Assembly: GCA_947452765.1 (NCBI GenBank)
Contig: CANGDR010000007.1
Location: 1-64,000 of the forward strand
From: Actinomycetota bacterium
GTDB lineage: Bacteria > Actinomycetota > Actinomycetes > S36-B12 > UBA5976
Length of the DNA stretch: 64,000 nt
Direction: 5' to 3'
Below, in pieces: positions 43,686 through 53,362 of the stretch. The notes beneath the pieces are model-generated. The model was not told where the DNA came from. It searched no databases and saw only the letters and a list, made by a program, of their open reading frames with translations. The first letter of the stretch is position 1. The number at the start of each line of letters is the position of its first letter. The position numbers and the translations under genes were made by a program.

Positions 43686-44234
43686 ATGGCTAAACGAATC
43701 GTTTTAGGACTTGCACTTGTTGTCCTAATTTCGGGCTGCTCATTTTCAATTCCAGAGGGCTATCGTCCAAAGCCATCCCCGATGCCAACTGCTGGAGCTA
43801 CGCAAATAGCGCCGAAGGATCGGAGTAAAGCAATTGATTTTTCAGGTGAAACGTTAGCTGGAAAGAATTTTCAACTCAATAATGTTCAAGGACCGATCGT
43901 TCTAAACGCTTGGGCCTCGTGGTGCACGGAATGTAAAGACGAGTGGCCAGTATTTGTGGCTGCCCAAGAAAAATATAAAGATGTGACCTTCGTTGGGCTA
44001 AATGAAGCAGACGACAAAAATTCGGCGTTGGAATTCATCGCTAAATTTGGCGATGGCTGGACGCACGTATTTGACCCGAATCAAACTATCGCAACCGCCA
44101 ACAGAATCCTGCCGGGACCCTACCTACCGGTCACGGTAGTGCTTGATAAACAACATCGCATAGCGGCCCGGATTGTTGGCGGTGCGTCCGAAGCTGAATT
44201 AACCGTAATCCTAAACACTTTGACCGCGGAATAA
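43686..44234 (+). CDS. TlpA-like thioredoxin lipoprotein
   Basis: 182 aa. A signal peptide with lipobox LISGC (Cys about residue 18) makes it a membrane-anchored lipoprotein. The thioredoxin-fold domain contains NAWASWCTECKDEWPVF (CxxC: Cys-Thr-Glu-Cys) and a cis-proline in PYLPVTVVLD. It probably reduces disulfides outside the membrane, for example in cytochrome maturation or sulfur handling. It converges with the MFS gene downstream (1-bp gap). Confidence 0.88.
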   Translation: MAKRIVLGLALVVLISGCSFSIPEGYRPKPSPMPTAGATQIAPKDRSKAIDFSGETLAGKNFQLNNVQGPIVLNAWASWCTECKDEWPVFVAAQEKYKDVTFVGLNEADDKNSALEFIAKFGDGWTHVFDPNQTIATANRILPGPYLPVTVVLDKQHRIAARIVGGASEAELTVILNTLTAE

Positions 44235-44235
44235 T

Positions 44236-45843
44236 TTAACCGATCGATTCGCCGGCTGCTTCTTCCTTAGCAGCCTGCATTTCCGCTCCAGTGCGAAGCG
44301 GCACTTCGCGAAGGAATAGCGCTAATACAAATCCGATTGCAGTTAGTGGGGCTGCTGCCAAGAACACAACATGGAATGACTGCACGAATGCGTGATAAAT
44401 AGCGTGCTGCAAGTCCGGGCTGAATTCCTTGATCACGGAAGTGTTGTTCTTAAGCTGGGCAAACTTTTCTGGCGTAGCGCCAACTAGTGCGGCTGGATTA
44501 GATGTGGCTAGTGAAGTAACTTCCTTCTCTAGGTTTACCTTTAGTCGACTTGCGTACAGCGAACCAAATAGTGCCACACCAATAGTGCTACCGATGGAAC
44601 GGAAGAAGGTATTTGCGCTCGTTGAAATGCCCATGTCCTTCATTTCCACGGAATTCTGTAGCGCAATAACAATGGTCTGCATGGAAAGGCCAAGACCGAA
44701 TCCAATGAGAACTGCGTAGATTGAAAGTCTCCAGTACGGAGTGGTTTCATTCAGGGTAGAAAGCATCAAAATACCAATTGTCATAATTGCTAGGCCAACT
44801 ATTGGGAATCGTTTGTAATGGCCGTGCTTGCTAATTTGCTTGCCACTGAAGATAGACATCGAAACGATACCGAGCATAAATGGAATCAATTTCAGGCCAG
44901 CAATTGTTGCTGAGTTACCTTGTACTACCTGTAGGTACAGCGGCAGCATAATGATCGCACCGAACATGCCAGCACCGATAATGAAGGCCATACCCGAAGT
45001 TATTGAGAATGTGTGATTCTTAAATAATTCCAGCGGCAAAATCGGTTCGGCGGCGCGCATTTCTTGCATAAGGAAAACGACAGTGAGGACCACGGAAAGA
45101 CCAAGCGTGGCAAGGGTCTTGCTACTCAACCAACCTGCTTCCGGACCGTAAACCGAGATGCCGATTAAGAGTGCTGTAACAGCGGACACCATAAGCAATG
45201 CGCCTGAGTAATCGATGCTGTGCCTACGCTTCACATTCGAGTGATGCAATGATGCAGAAGTTAGAACTAGTGCCAGGATGCCAAATGGCAAGTTGATGTA
45301 GAAAATCCAGCGCCAGCCAGCGATGCCAAAAATAGTTGCATGGTCGGAAAAGAATCCACCGAGTAGTGGACCAGCAACAGCAGACAAGCCCCAAACGCCA
45401 CCGAAGTAACCCTGGTACTTACCGCGATCACGTGGCGATACCAAGTCACCAATGATTACGAAGGTAAGCGCCATCAAGCCACCGGCGCCAAGGCCCTGGA
45501 TAGCGCGGAAAGCAATTAGCTGGAACATGTTCTGGGAAGCGCCAGCTAGGAAAGATCCAATTAAGAAAGTTATGACCGCAAACTGGAAAACCCGCTTACG
45601 ACCATATAGATCAGAGATTTTTCCATAAAGCGGTGTCGAAGCTGTAGATGTCAAAAGGTAGGCAGTAACTACCCAGGTGTAGTGCGAAAGTCCGTTAAAG
45701 GTTTCAACAATACTCTTTAGGGCAGTTGAAACGATCGTTTGGTCTAGTGCTGCCAGCAACATACCAACCATGAGGCCAGCGAGCACGCCCATGATTTCTT
45801 TGTGGGTAGGTTGACCGGTCTGGGTGGCTGTGTCTTGTGACAT
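44236..45843 (-). CDS. MFS transporter, DHA2 family (EmrB/QacA-like, 14 TM)
   Basis: 535 aa from ATG 45843 (AAGGA 5-7 bp upstream; the ORF track adds eight codons). LDQTIVSTALKSIVETF (motif D1), LYGKISDLYGRKRVFQ (motif A) and the roughly 14 TM helices identify a proton-driven drug exporter of the DHA2 family. Substrates are unknown. No regulator is adjacent; a small DUF5302 gene is divergent. Confidence 0.92.
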   Translation of the reverse strand: MSQDTATQTGQPTHKEIMGVLAGLMVGMLLAALDQTIVSTALKSIVETFNGLSHYTWVVTAYLLTSTASTPLYGKISDLYGRKRVFQFAVITFLIGSFLAGASQNMFQLIAFRAIQGLGAGGLMALTFVIIGDLVSPRDRGKYQGYFGGVWGLSAVAGPLLGGFFSDHATIFGIAGWRWIFYINLPFGILALVLTSASLHHSNVKRRHSIDYSGALLMVSAVTALLIGISVYGPEAGWLSSKTLATLGLSVVLTVVFLMQEMRAAEPILPLELFKNHTFSITSGMAFIIGAGMFGAIIMLPLYLQVVQGNSATIAGLKLIPFMLGIVSMSIFSGKQISKHGHYKRFPIVGLAIMTIGILMLSTLNETTPYWRLSIYAVLIGFGLGLSMQTIVIALQNSVEMKDMGISTSANTFFRSIGSTIGVALFGSLYASRLKVNLEKEVTSLATSNPAALVGATPEKFAQLKNNTSVIKEFSPDLQHAIYHAFVQSFHVVFLAAAPLTAIGFVLALFLREVPLRTGAEMQAAKEEAAGESIG

Positions 45844-45937
45844 TGGGGTCCTTATATTTGGGCGCAAATTTCGAATAATTAATTGAATCTTAAATCTGAT
45901 ATTACTCGGTTAGCCCTTAGTCATGGTTGAATGAATC

Positions 45938-46120
45938 ATGAGCAAAACTGGTGACCCCCAAGATCCGAATAAGGCCGCATTCCTGGCTGCCCTGGAAAAG
46001 AAGAAGTCCCAGGGCGCAAAAGGTGGCAATTCAGGCACAAGCACCGAGAATTCCAAGGCTAAATCCTCTGGCCCAGCCGCAGCTCGCCGCATGGAACGCC
46101 GCCGTAGCGGAAGCGCTTAA
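45938..46120 (+). CDS. DUF5302 family small protein
   Basis: 60 aa, highly charged: NKAAFLAALEKKKSQGAKGG then SSGPAAARRMERRRSGSA. This is the actinobacterial DUF5302 pattern, with a conserved FLAALEKK start and a basic, probably disordered tail. Function unknown; a nucleic-acid-associated role is conceivable from charge alone. It converges with the FAD dehydrogenase gene. Confidence 0.8.
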   Translation: MSKTGDPQDPNKAAFLAALEKKKSQGAKGGNSGTSTENSKAKSSGPAAARRMERRRSGSA

Positions 46121-46141
46121 CCTGCCAAGTTCGCTTAAGGC

Positions 46142-48562
46142 TTAGACGCGGATGCGTTGGCCTTCGGCATCGAACAAGGCATCAGGGGCAATCGTTGCTT
46201 CTAATAAATTCCCACCGCAAGAAATCTGGAAACTGTCGCCCTCGTTGGCGCTAGCAGGAACCCAACCCAGCGCAATTGGCGATCCAACTGACCAACCAAA
46301 TTCCGCACTGGTGACATAGCCAACTGGTTTTCCATCCTGCAAAATTGGTTGGCTAACCGTTGGAACAATTTCATCATTTAGCAATTTCAAAGTTCGTAGT
46401 TTGCGCTTTGGTTCGCGGGTTTCAGTTACACCAATGTGTTCACCATCATTCGTACGAACTGCAAAATCTAGTCCAGCTTCGAGCGCAGAATCTTCTCGGC
46501 TCATATCACTCCCCCAGGCGCGATATCCCTTTTCAAGTCGCAAGCTCGTGAGCGCACCGCGACCAACTGGGATGGCATCGAATTTTGTGGCTTGCTTGAT
46601 AACCTCGCGCCATAATCTAACTCCGTTTGATGCTGAGGTAGATAGTTCCCAGCCAAGCTCGCCAACATAGGAAACTCGAACGGCAGCAACTGGTACACCA
46701 CCAACCGTGGTTTCTTTTGCGTTGAAGTATCTGAATGTTTCATTAGTTAGGTCAGTATCGGTAATCGGCGCCAATATTTCGCGAGCGGCCGGCCCCCAGA
46801 CTGCAACACAGCACGTTCCGTTGGTGACATCAGTTACCGTTACCCGATGCTCGCGAATGTGTGACTTTAACCAAAGTGCGTCACGTGGCGAATTGCCACC
46901 CACCAAGTACCGATCCTGCGCTAAGCGGCTTATGGTGACATCGGAAACAATTCCGCCGTGGTGATCTAGTAGCAGGGTGTAGGTTGCGGTTCCAACCGGC
47001 CGGTCAACATTTCGGGCTGCTACGTAACTCAGGAACTTAGCGGCATCTGGACCCGTTACATCAATGCGACGCAGCGAAGTCATGTCAAAAATTCCAGCAG
47101 TCTCGCGCGTCTTTAAATGTTCACCGGCACTGATCGGTGACCCATGACGGCTAGACCATTCATCGCGCGCCGGCAGTTTCTTGCCTGCGATTAACGCAGC
47201 ATTTGATTCATACCAACGAGGTCGCTCCCAACCCGAAGTGTCAAAGAATTTTGCCCCTAATGCTTCTTGATCGGCAAAGAACGGTGAGAACCGAACGTTA
47301 CGCGGACTTGCCGATGGTTCAGCTGGATGGTGGATTGCATAAGTGTCAACGTAGGCATTGTCACAACGTTGTTCGAAATCAGGTTTAGATAATTCGACGT
47401 CATCAAATCGAGCTAAGTCACCCGGTGCAAAGTCAATTGTTGGAGCAATGCCACAGATTGCTTGGGCCAAAGACCGTGCTGCACCAACTGAGTGCGTAGC
47501 CCAAACACATTCCAAAGCCCATAGACCTGAAACGTTTGGCACTTCGCCCATTAATGGCAAGCCATCGGATGAATATGGGAAAACCCCGTTGTAAGCCTGT
47601 TCGTATTTCAGGTCTCGAAGTATTGGCATTACTTTTAGCGTTTCGTCCCAAGCTGGATCCCAATCCACTTGCGTAAATGGCAACTTCGAAGGGTCTTCTC
47701 GAGTATCCGAGTTGGCTTTCATTTCGTCGTCAGTCACTGGCAATGCGCGATGGTTAAACGAACCAATGCCAGCTTTGTCGCCTTCATCGCGAACGTAAAT
47801 GCCGCCCTCCCAGTGGCGAACGAATGGCAGACTCGCATCGCCATCGCGCCACGGAGCAAGGATTGCAACTGGTTCGGTTACTGCGTATTGGTGTTCCATC
47901 GCCACCATTGGGAAAATGGCTCCAGCCGTAGCCGCGATACCTTTACCCCATCCACCGGCAGCGATCACTACTAAGTCGGCCGGAATCACTTCACCTGCAG
48001 GTTTAACGCCCGTTACTCTCGATTCTGTAGTTTCAATTCCAAGCACACGAGTGTTCCCAATGAATTTGGCACCATTGGCTTGTGCCCGCTCCCCTTGGGC
48101 TTGCGCTCCGCGTAGGGCCTTACCTATACCTTCACGCTGGGTATAGAAACCGCCGATGAAAGATGTTGGATCCAGTAGTGGATTTAACTTTGCGCATTCC
48201 TCTGGTGAAAGCATCTGTGCCTTGAATCCCCAGGAAGTCGCAAATTCAGTTCGCCGCACGAGGTAAGCAAGTCGCTCTTGGCTTTGCGCAATCTCAATAG
48301 AACCGACTGGATAGAAGCTTGGCAATCCATCGACACTCATTGTCATTAGTTTTTCGATCGTGTAATCCGCGAATAAGTGCATCATCTTTGAAGTACTGGT
48401 CCGAGTCATCAATCCAGGTGCATGAGACGTGGCACCACCCGTTCGCCAAATCGGACCTTGGTCAATTACAGTCACATTGGTTTCGCCCAGCAGCATTAGT
48501 TCATCGGCTAACCCAGTGCCAGCGATTCCGGCTCCAACAATGACAATTTTTCGGGCTGACAC
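46142..48562 (-). CDS. FAD-dependent dimethylglycine/sarcosine dehydrogenase-like protein, second copy
   Basis: 806 aa with the same layout as the gene at 22493: FAD domain (KIVIVGAGIAGTGLADELMLLG, GGATSHAPGLMTR, where His may bind flavin covalently), FAO-M region and GcvT-like folate domains (SLRLEKGYRAWGSDMS, VSYVGELGWELSTS). Sequence differs enough that a different methylated amine is likely. GTG start with AAGGA upstream. The chloride-channel gene ends 8 bp before it on the same strand, so the two share an operon. Confidence 0.87.
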   Translation of the reverse strand: MSARKIVIVGAGIAGTGLADELMLLGETNVTVIDQGPIWRTGGATSHAPGLMTRTSTSKMMHLFADYTIEKLMTMSVDGLPSFYPVGSIEIAQSQERLAYLVRRTEFATSWGFKAQMLSPEECAKLNPLLDPTSFIGGFYTQREGIGKALRGAQAQGERAQANGAKFIGNTRVLGIETTESRVTGVKPAGEVIPADLVVIAAGGWGKGIAATAGAIFPMVAMEHQYAVTEPVAILAPWRDGDASLPFVRHWEGGIYVRDEGDKAGIGSFNHRALPVTDDEMKANSDTREDPSKLPFTQVDWDPAWDETLKVMPILRDLKYEQAYNGVFPYSSDGLPLMGEVPNVSGLWALECVWATHSVGAARSLAQAICGIAPTIDFAPGDLARFDDVELSKPDFEQRCDNAYVDTYAIHHPAEPSASPRNVRFSPFFADQEALGAKFFDTSGWERPRWYESNAALIAGKKLPARDEWSSRHGSPISAGEHLKTRETAGIFDMTSLRRIDVTGPDAAKFLSYVAARNVDRPVGTATYTLLLDHHGGIVSDVTISRLAQDRYLVGGNSPRDALWLKSHIREHRVTVTDVTNGTCCVAVWGPAAREILAPITDTDLTNETFRYFNAKETTVGGVPVAAVRVSYVGELGWELSTSASNGVRLWREVIKQATKFDAIPVGRGALTSLRLEKGYRAWGSDMSREDSALEAGLDFAVRTNDGEHIGVTETREPKRKLRTLKLLNDEIVPTVSQPILQDGKPVGYVTSAEFGWSVGSPIALGWVPASANEGDSFQISCGGNLLEATIAPDALFDAEGQRIRV

Positions 48563-48570
48563 AACGGTCC

Positions 48571-49815
48571 TTATTTTTTACCGGTGTGTGTCGCTGTATT
48601 TTCAGTTGTAGCTATAGCAATAACTGTTGCCAAGAGCATTGGGATCCAAGTTTCTTTTGGGAAAAGCAGGATGCCAAGCAGTAGAGCTAACATCGGCTTG
48701 CGAAGTCCAACTGCACTGGCTGCAACAAAACCAGCAGCTGCGAATGTAAGTGGTGCAGAGCTATGCGTAAATTGATTGACCGCAAGACCTATTGCAGCAC
48801 CAATAAATGCAAGCGGGAAAATTTGTCCGCCATACCAGCCGCCAGCCAGGCAAACTACAACTACAAAAAGTTTTAGGAGCGCAAGGACTATAAGTTGGAA
48901 TCCGCCGTAATTACGATCTAACATGTCCTGAATTTCATGGTGGCCCGAAAATAAAATCAACGGTGAAATAAATGACGATGCTCCAAGAACTAATCCACTA
49001 GCGATTCCAATTGGAACTGCACCACCTGGAATATTTTTTACAAAGTATTCTCGAATTGGAGGCAAGGTTGTTGCAAGTGCTCGCCCAAGCGCGCTAGCCA
49101 ACACCGCAATTACGGCAACCCATAACAGACCTAATCCGAATCCAATATTGCTGGCGGTTTTAGTGTGATACACAGATATCCCCGCACCCGGCAAGAGTTT
49201 TGTGATGACTACAAATGATGAAATTGCAGCCAAGATTTCTGGTCCGCGTGCAGCTAATTTCTCAATTGCACTCTTGTCATCTTTTTTGGAATCATCTTCT
49301 AATCCAGTAAGTACAAGTGGAACACCGAATAGTGCACCCAATGACCCCGCAACCGAAAGTTCAACTGCACGATCTCGGGCCATCCGAATTGTGCCGGCTA
49401 AACGTGAACTAAGTTGGGACACCAACGCAATAACCGGAGCCTCTGGACCAAGTGGACCACCAAAGCCAAGGGACACAATGCCAAGTGCGGCGCGACCAAA
49501 AATTACTTTTCCACTTGGTGGCTGGTTTGTGGTCACGTCTTCCATGTCGGATATTGCTTCAGAAAGATCATGTGCATTCACACGCTCTCGCTCACTTGCT
49601 TGATTCAGTAAACCAACAAGTAATCCGCCCACGGTACATAAAATTAAGACAATGGTCGGACTAAGTTGGAAGTGAGTTGGTCGCCAGATTAGGTGTTGAA
49701 GAAATATAACAAGTACCAAAAAGCCTATGGACACCAAGCCAACGGCAGCCCCTAGAGCTACGGCAATTGGGTAAATTTTTAGGGACTGGGACCTTGAATT
49801 AGCAACTTTGGACAT
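48571..49815 (-). CDS. CLC-type chloride channel/ion transporter family protein
   Basis: 414 aa from ATG 49815 (MSKVANSRS), with about ten hydrophobic helices. The selectivity motifs are divergent CLC signatures: LGFGGPLGPEAPVIALVSQL corresponds to the GxEGP region, GSLGALFGVPLVLTG to the GxFxxP-type region and AGGWYGGQIFPLAF to the third. It likely moves chloride or another anion. The ORF track starts 43 codons earlier, overlapping the divergent K+ channel gene; the shorter start is preferred. Co-transcribed with the dehydrogenase at 46142. Confidence 0.82.
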   Translation of the reverse strand: MSKVANSRSQSLKIYPIAVALGAAVGLVSIGFLVLVIFLQHLIWRPTHFQLSPTIVLILCTVGGLLVGLLNQASERERVNAHDLSEAISDMEDVTTNQPPSGKVIFGRAALGIVSLGFGGPLGPEAPVIALVSQLSSRLAGTIRMARDRAVELSVAGSLGALFGVPLVLTGLEDDSKKDDKSAIEKLAARGPEILAAISSFVVITKLLPGAGISVYHTKTASNIGFGLGLLWVAVIAVLASALGRALATTLPPIREYFVKNIPGGAVPIGIASGLVLGASSFISPLILFSGHHEIQDMLDRNYGGFQLIVLALLKLFVVVVCLAGGWYGGQIFPLAFIGAAIGLAVNQFTHSSAPLTFAAAGFVAASAVGLRKPMLALLLGILLFPKETWIPMLLATVIAIATTENTATHTGKK

Positions 49816-49879
49816 AATAAAAGAGCATAACGCGACACCCCTTATCCTTGATGCATAAGCAACGAAATAGGGTTTTGAT

Positions 49880-50620
49880 ATGAAGCGTGCCATTGAGTGG
49901 TGGACCAAATTGTCCCCAACTTTTTTGCAGACTCTAGGCATCATTTTCTTGGCTGGCTATGCCTGGCCCATCATTAACCCAAATCTCTCGCCTGGTTTGC
50001 ATTCTCTTTGCAATTGGACACTTTTCATAATTTGGATCTTCTTCGCATTTGACTATCTAGCGCGCTTATCGATAGCTGAAGATAAGAAAGTATTTTTTCG
50101 CAAAAACCTGCTCGATCTAGCTGCAGTGGCCCTACCGTTCCTTCCATTACTTCGCGCTATCCGGGCATTAGCCGCCGTTACGGTTCTGTCGCGACGTAAT
50201 CGTGGTTCGCGTAGTCAACAGGTGACTACCTCAGTTGTAACTTTGGCATTTGCTACCTGGTTTGTCGCGGGCCTTGCTGTTACCGATGCAGAGCGCCATG
50301 CTGTGGGTGCAACTATTCAAAGTGTGGGTGATGGTTGGTGGTGGGCTATCACAACTATGGCAACAGTCGGATATGGCGATACCTACCCAGTAACTACACA
50401 AGGTCGAATTGTTGGTACCGCACTGATGATTATGGGTGTTGCGTTACTGGGAACAATTACTGCATCCATTGCGTCAAACTTTAATTTAGCAAATTCCGAA
50501 GATTCCGGACCTAGGTCAACGTCTGCAAACTCGAACGCTGCAAGTCTAAATAAGGTTCACGCTGAATTAGATGCGCTGAAAAAACGGATGGCAGAACTTG
50601 AAAGCAAACTAGAAAACTAA
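49880..50620 (+). CDS. Voltage-gated-like potassium channel
   Basis: 246 aa. Four or more TM helices, an arginine-bearing segment (LLRAIRALAAVTVLSRRNRGSR), a pore loop with the K+ selectivity filter in TTMATVGYGDTYPVT and a final helix GTALMIMGVALLGTITASIAS. The C-terminus (NKVHAELDALKKRMAELESKLE) is a coiled coil that would hold the tetramer together. It conducts K+ across the cell membrane; gating mode is unproven. Divergent from the CLC-type gene (64 bp apart). Confidence 0.9.
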   Translation: MKRAIEWWTKLSPTFLQTLGIIFLAGYAWPIINPNLSPGLHSLCNWTLFIIWIFFAFDYLARLSIAEDKKVFFRKNLLDLAAVALPFLPLLRAIRALAAVTVLSRRNRGSRSQQVTTSVVTLAFATWFVAGLAVTDAERHAVGATIQSVGDGWWWAITTMATVGYGDTYPVTTQGRIVGTALMIMGVALLGTITASIASNFNLANSEDSGPRSTSANSNAASLNKVHAELDALKKRMAELESKLEN

Positions 50621-50629
50621 CTCAGATCG

Positions 50630-51022
50630 TTAGTTTTCAGTTAGTCCACTCAAATCTGTTGGCACATCAACGCTATGAGCAACTAGATCTTCGGTATTTA
50701 TGTATTCCAGGGCTGCCTCATTAGTTGCTGCCAACACCACGCCACAAGCAGCGCCATCCTCGAGAGCCTGTTGCCAACGTGGCGCACAAACTGCCCAGCG
50801 ATCCCCTGGTTTAAGACCAGCAAATCCAAATTGCGGAGCTGGCGTTGATAAATCATTACCTACTGATTTTTGATGTTCAAGGAATTCCGCGGAAACTACT
50901 GCGCACACCGTATGGCTACCAAAATCAGATTCGTCAGTTGTTGTATATCCGTCGCGGAAATAGCCGGTAACTGGATCCAAGCCACAAAGTTCAAGTGGTT
51001 CTCCAAGTACGTTCTTTTGCAT
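50630..51022 (-). CDS. DUF2237 family protein
   Basis: 130 aa. The start QKNVLGEPLELCGLDPVTGYFRDGYTTTDESDFGSHTVCAVVSAEFLEHQ and the block GLKPGDRWAVCAPRWQQALEDGAACGVVLAATNEAALEYI are diagnostic of DUF2237, a conserved bacterial family of unknown function. Three conserved cysteines could bind metal. It converges with the channel gene (9-bp gap). Confidence 0.88.
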   Translation of the reverse strand: MQKNVLGEPLELCGLDPVTGYFRDGYTTTDESDFGSHTVCAVVSAEFLEHQKSVGNDLSTPAPQFGFAGLKPGDRWAVCAPRWQQALEDGAACGVVLAATNEAALEYINTEDLVAHSVDVPTDLSGLTEN

Positions 51023-51102
51023 TCCCCTAGGTTCTCACATTTTTAGAAAGCGAGCATAAAGAAACGGTATTGAAAGGCAGGAATCTGACTTACATTGGAA
51101 GT

Positions 51103-51663
51103 ATGACCCAAGAGCAGAAGTACAGTGTGGAGACCAAGTATCCCGAATTTGAAGTCCGTCGCTACGAAGCGTGCGTGCTAGCGGATGTTACGAATGATGC
51201 CAATTTCCAGAGCGCAGGTAATTCTGCATTCGGATCACTTTTTGGTTATATCAGCGGCGGCAACCAGCCAAATACGAAAATTGCGATGACTTCGCCAGTG
51301 TTGCAAGAGCCAACAAGCAAGATCCCAATGACGTCCCCGGTTTTGCAGGAGCCTTCAGGGGGTTCAACCATCGTAAGTTTTGTTATGCCTGCTGGTTCAA
51401 CTTTAGATTCCATGCCGACTCCGACAAATTCTGGCGTAAAGTTACGCGCAATTCCAGAAGAACTAGTCGCTGTCTCGAAATTCAGTGGTCGATGGACTGA
51501 ACAAAATTACCTTAAACAACTAGCAGCTCTCGAAAAGCAAATTGAAGCTCATGGAATGATCCCAAATGGAAATCCTAGATTCGCGCGCTTCGACCCACCA
51601 TGGACGCCAACGTTCATGCGAAGGAATGAAATCCAAATTCCAGTTTCGATGCCTGCAAAATAG
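51103..51663 (+). CDS. SOUL heme-binding family protein
   Basis: 186 aa from ATG 51103; the ORF track adds 11 codons. EQKYSVETKYPEFEVRRYEACVLADV and the twin motifs KIAMTSPVLQ / KIPMTSPVLQ, followed by VSFVMPAGSTLDSMPTP, belong to the SOUL family, whose members bind heme or porphyrin. The paired MTSPV motif recurs across the family. No signal peptide. The heme-coordinating residue cannot be fixed by eye. Confidence 0.88.
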   Translation: MTQEQKYSVETKYPEFEVRRYEACVLADVTNDANFQSAGNSAFGSLFGYISGGNQPNTKIAMTSPVLQEPTSKIPMTSPVLQEPSGGSTIVSFVMPAGSTLDSMPTPTNSGVKLRAIPEELVAVSKFSGRWTEQNYLKQLAALEKQIEAHGMIPNGNPRFARFDPPWTPTFMRRNEIQIPVSMPAK

Positions 51664-51746
51664 CTATAGCAAAGTTGACGCTGGCAGGTATAAAAGAATT
51701 ATGGGGATCGAAGCAACTTTGCCTCAATCCCCATATCTCTATTGCA

Positions 51747-52724
51747 TTACTTGCGGCGCTTGATATTCTCTTCTGCATAGTAAGACTTCCAGATCTTACG
51801 ATGCAGCGGAATGATGCGGGGAATTGACCGCAAGCCTGGAATCAATGGCGTAAACATCAGCCCTGCTGTTAGTCCGAGGACAACAAACATTACGTAGGCA
51901 TCAGCATTAGATCCCACCGGTGCCGATGCTTCATTGGTGAATGGCGGTACTTGATACCAAATTGAATAAAGCCATAGCCACGCCTGTCCTGGGTATCTAC
52001 CAGTTTCGTTCATCATGCCCCAGGTATTACCCTGTAAATTTGCAGCAGTTGCCGCATCAGATAGGTAGGCACCATCACCAAAAAACAGGATTTGTTTCGT
52101 GTTGTCTGTGGAATAGAAATTTCCACCGGCAAGAAGTAGCGAATCAAGTGATCCTTTTGCAGCGATGTTGGTTAGTGCGTTTGCCAATACCGGCACAGGG
52201 CCGTAATCACCAGCAGGAACAACGGTGTAATCACCATTAGCATCAGTGATAGCCGTGTCGTAGGTGGTTGCCCACATGGTTTGCTGATCAGCACTTGCTG
52301 ACTTCCAGGTATCTAGTGCGCTGGTTTCGTTGGCGGAAAGAACCGATAGCGAAAGCGGCGTTACCACTAGGTCATTTGGAACATCAACAGGATGAGTAAC
52401 ACCAGCCCATTTTTGTAACCAGAGTGGACCTATGTTTAATCCGGAGCTTGCAGTGTTATATGGCGGTCCATATCCGGCACTTTCCGAAGTTCCAGCAAGT
52501 TCCTTCACCGTAGTGGCGTAGAAGTCAGTTGGATTTGTTTGAGCCCAACCACGGAACGTAAGTTGCTTATCGTCTGGCGATGAGAAGATCAAAGAAAGCA
52601 ACACAACAAGCATTGAAACAATCACAAATGCGATCGTTGCTTCTTTAACGATGTCATATTTGCGAACCCGACCAGCCCAAGGTGCGGCATCGAACTCTTG
52701 CTTGACAGACTGTGTTTTCATCAC
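51747..52724 (-). CDS. Unusual partner subunit of cytochrome b (two TM with large loop)
   Basis: 325 aa. A helix at residues 25-50 (ATIAFVIVSMLVVLLSLIF) and one at about 277-297 (VMFVVLGLTAGLMFTPLIPG) flank some 220 residues with no membrane segment, probably outside the cell. The end RSIPRIIPLHRKIWKSYY is cytoplasmic. Position after a cytochrome b6-like gene (4-bp overlap) suggests it stands in for subunit IV or the cytochrome b C-terminal part, but the PEWY quinol-site motif is absent. Function is inferred from context only. Confidence 0.7.
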   Translation of the reverse strand: MMKTQSVKQEFDAAPWAGRVRKYDIVKEATIAFVIVSMLVVLLSLIFSSPDDKQLTFRGWAQTNPTDFYATTVKELAGTSESAGYGPPYNTASSGLNIGPLWLQKWAGVTHPVDVPNDLVVTPLSLSVLSANETSALDTWKSASADQQTMWATTYDTAITDANGDYTVVPAGDYGPVPVLANALTNIAAKGSLDSLLLAGGNFYSTDNTKQILFFGDGAYLSDAATAANLQGNTWGMMNETGRYPGQAWLWLYSIWYQVPPFTNEASAPVGSNADAYVMFVVLGLTAGLMFTPLIPGLRSIPRIIPLHRKIWKSYYAEENIKRRK

Positions 52725-53362
52725 AATGCCTCATTTCCAGGAAGTGCGTCAATTGGCGGCACTACCCCACGTTTGCGAACCATCAACACGTGCATAACTG
52801 TGATCACGCCGAGTACCAAAGGAAGTAACGCAACGTGAATCAGCATAATTTGCCCGATGTTGGTGGGCGTAAAGAATGCTCCAACACCAACCGCATTGAA
52901 TCCATCTTTGGCTTCGAAGGCAATCCACTGAGCATCAAAATTTGTTTGAATTAAGTAGCCAGTAAATGCGGTTCCGATTGATGCAAGAAATGCAACCATT
53001 CCAGTAATCCAGGTGGCAGTTCGGCGACCGCGCCAGGCAGCCATCCAAAACTTTCCCCATAAGTGAACAACCATAAATACGAAAAATAGTTGGACGCCCC
53101 AGAAGTGCAGACTATTTACAAATAGCCCGAGGGATGAAGTGTGATACCAAGCCGGTCCAGCAAACGCCAGAATCAAACCTGAGATCAAAATATCCACAAA
53201 TGCCACGAGAGTAAGTACGCCAAAGACATAGATCCAAGATGCAACATACGCAGGCTGGGTATCAGGAAGGAGCTTGTCGATTGGAAGGTTTCGTTGCCAA
53301 GAATTGCGCAACCGAGCCGTCCACATCTTTGAATCTTCCGGGGTCTGAGTTTCGGTAATCAT
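52721..53362 (-). CDS. Cytochrome b6-like protein (cytochrome b N-terminal domain)
   Basis: 213 aa with four TM helices. Two heme-binding His pairs are visible: H-x13-H in SLHFWGVQLFFVFMVVHLWG and H-x14-H in IHVALLPLVLGVITVMHVLM; the 14-residue second spacing is the b6 rather than bc1 form. It should carry two b hemes across the membrane and act with quinones. No Rieske or cytochrome c gene adjoins it, unlike a usual bc complex. The middle gene of a three-gene operon. Confidence 0.87.
   Translation of the reverse strand: MITETQTPEDSKMWTARLRNSWQRNLPIDKLLPDTQPAYVASWIYVFGVLTLVAFVDILISGLILAFAGPAWYHTSSLGLFVNSLHFWGVQLFFVFMVVHLWGKFWMAAWRGRRTATWITGMVAFLASIGTAFTGYLIQTNFDAQWIAFEAKDGFNAVGVGAFFTPTNIGQIMLIHVALLPLVLGVITVMHVLMVRKRGVVPPIDALPGNEAL

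Noticed and set aside
51277-51360. Tandem 42-bp duplication in the SOUL gene
   Set aside because: The doubled KIAMTSPV motif is a normal feature of SOUL proteins, so it is family structure rather than a recent duplication.
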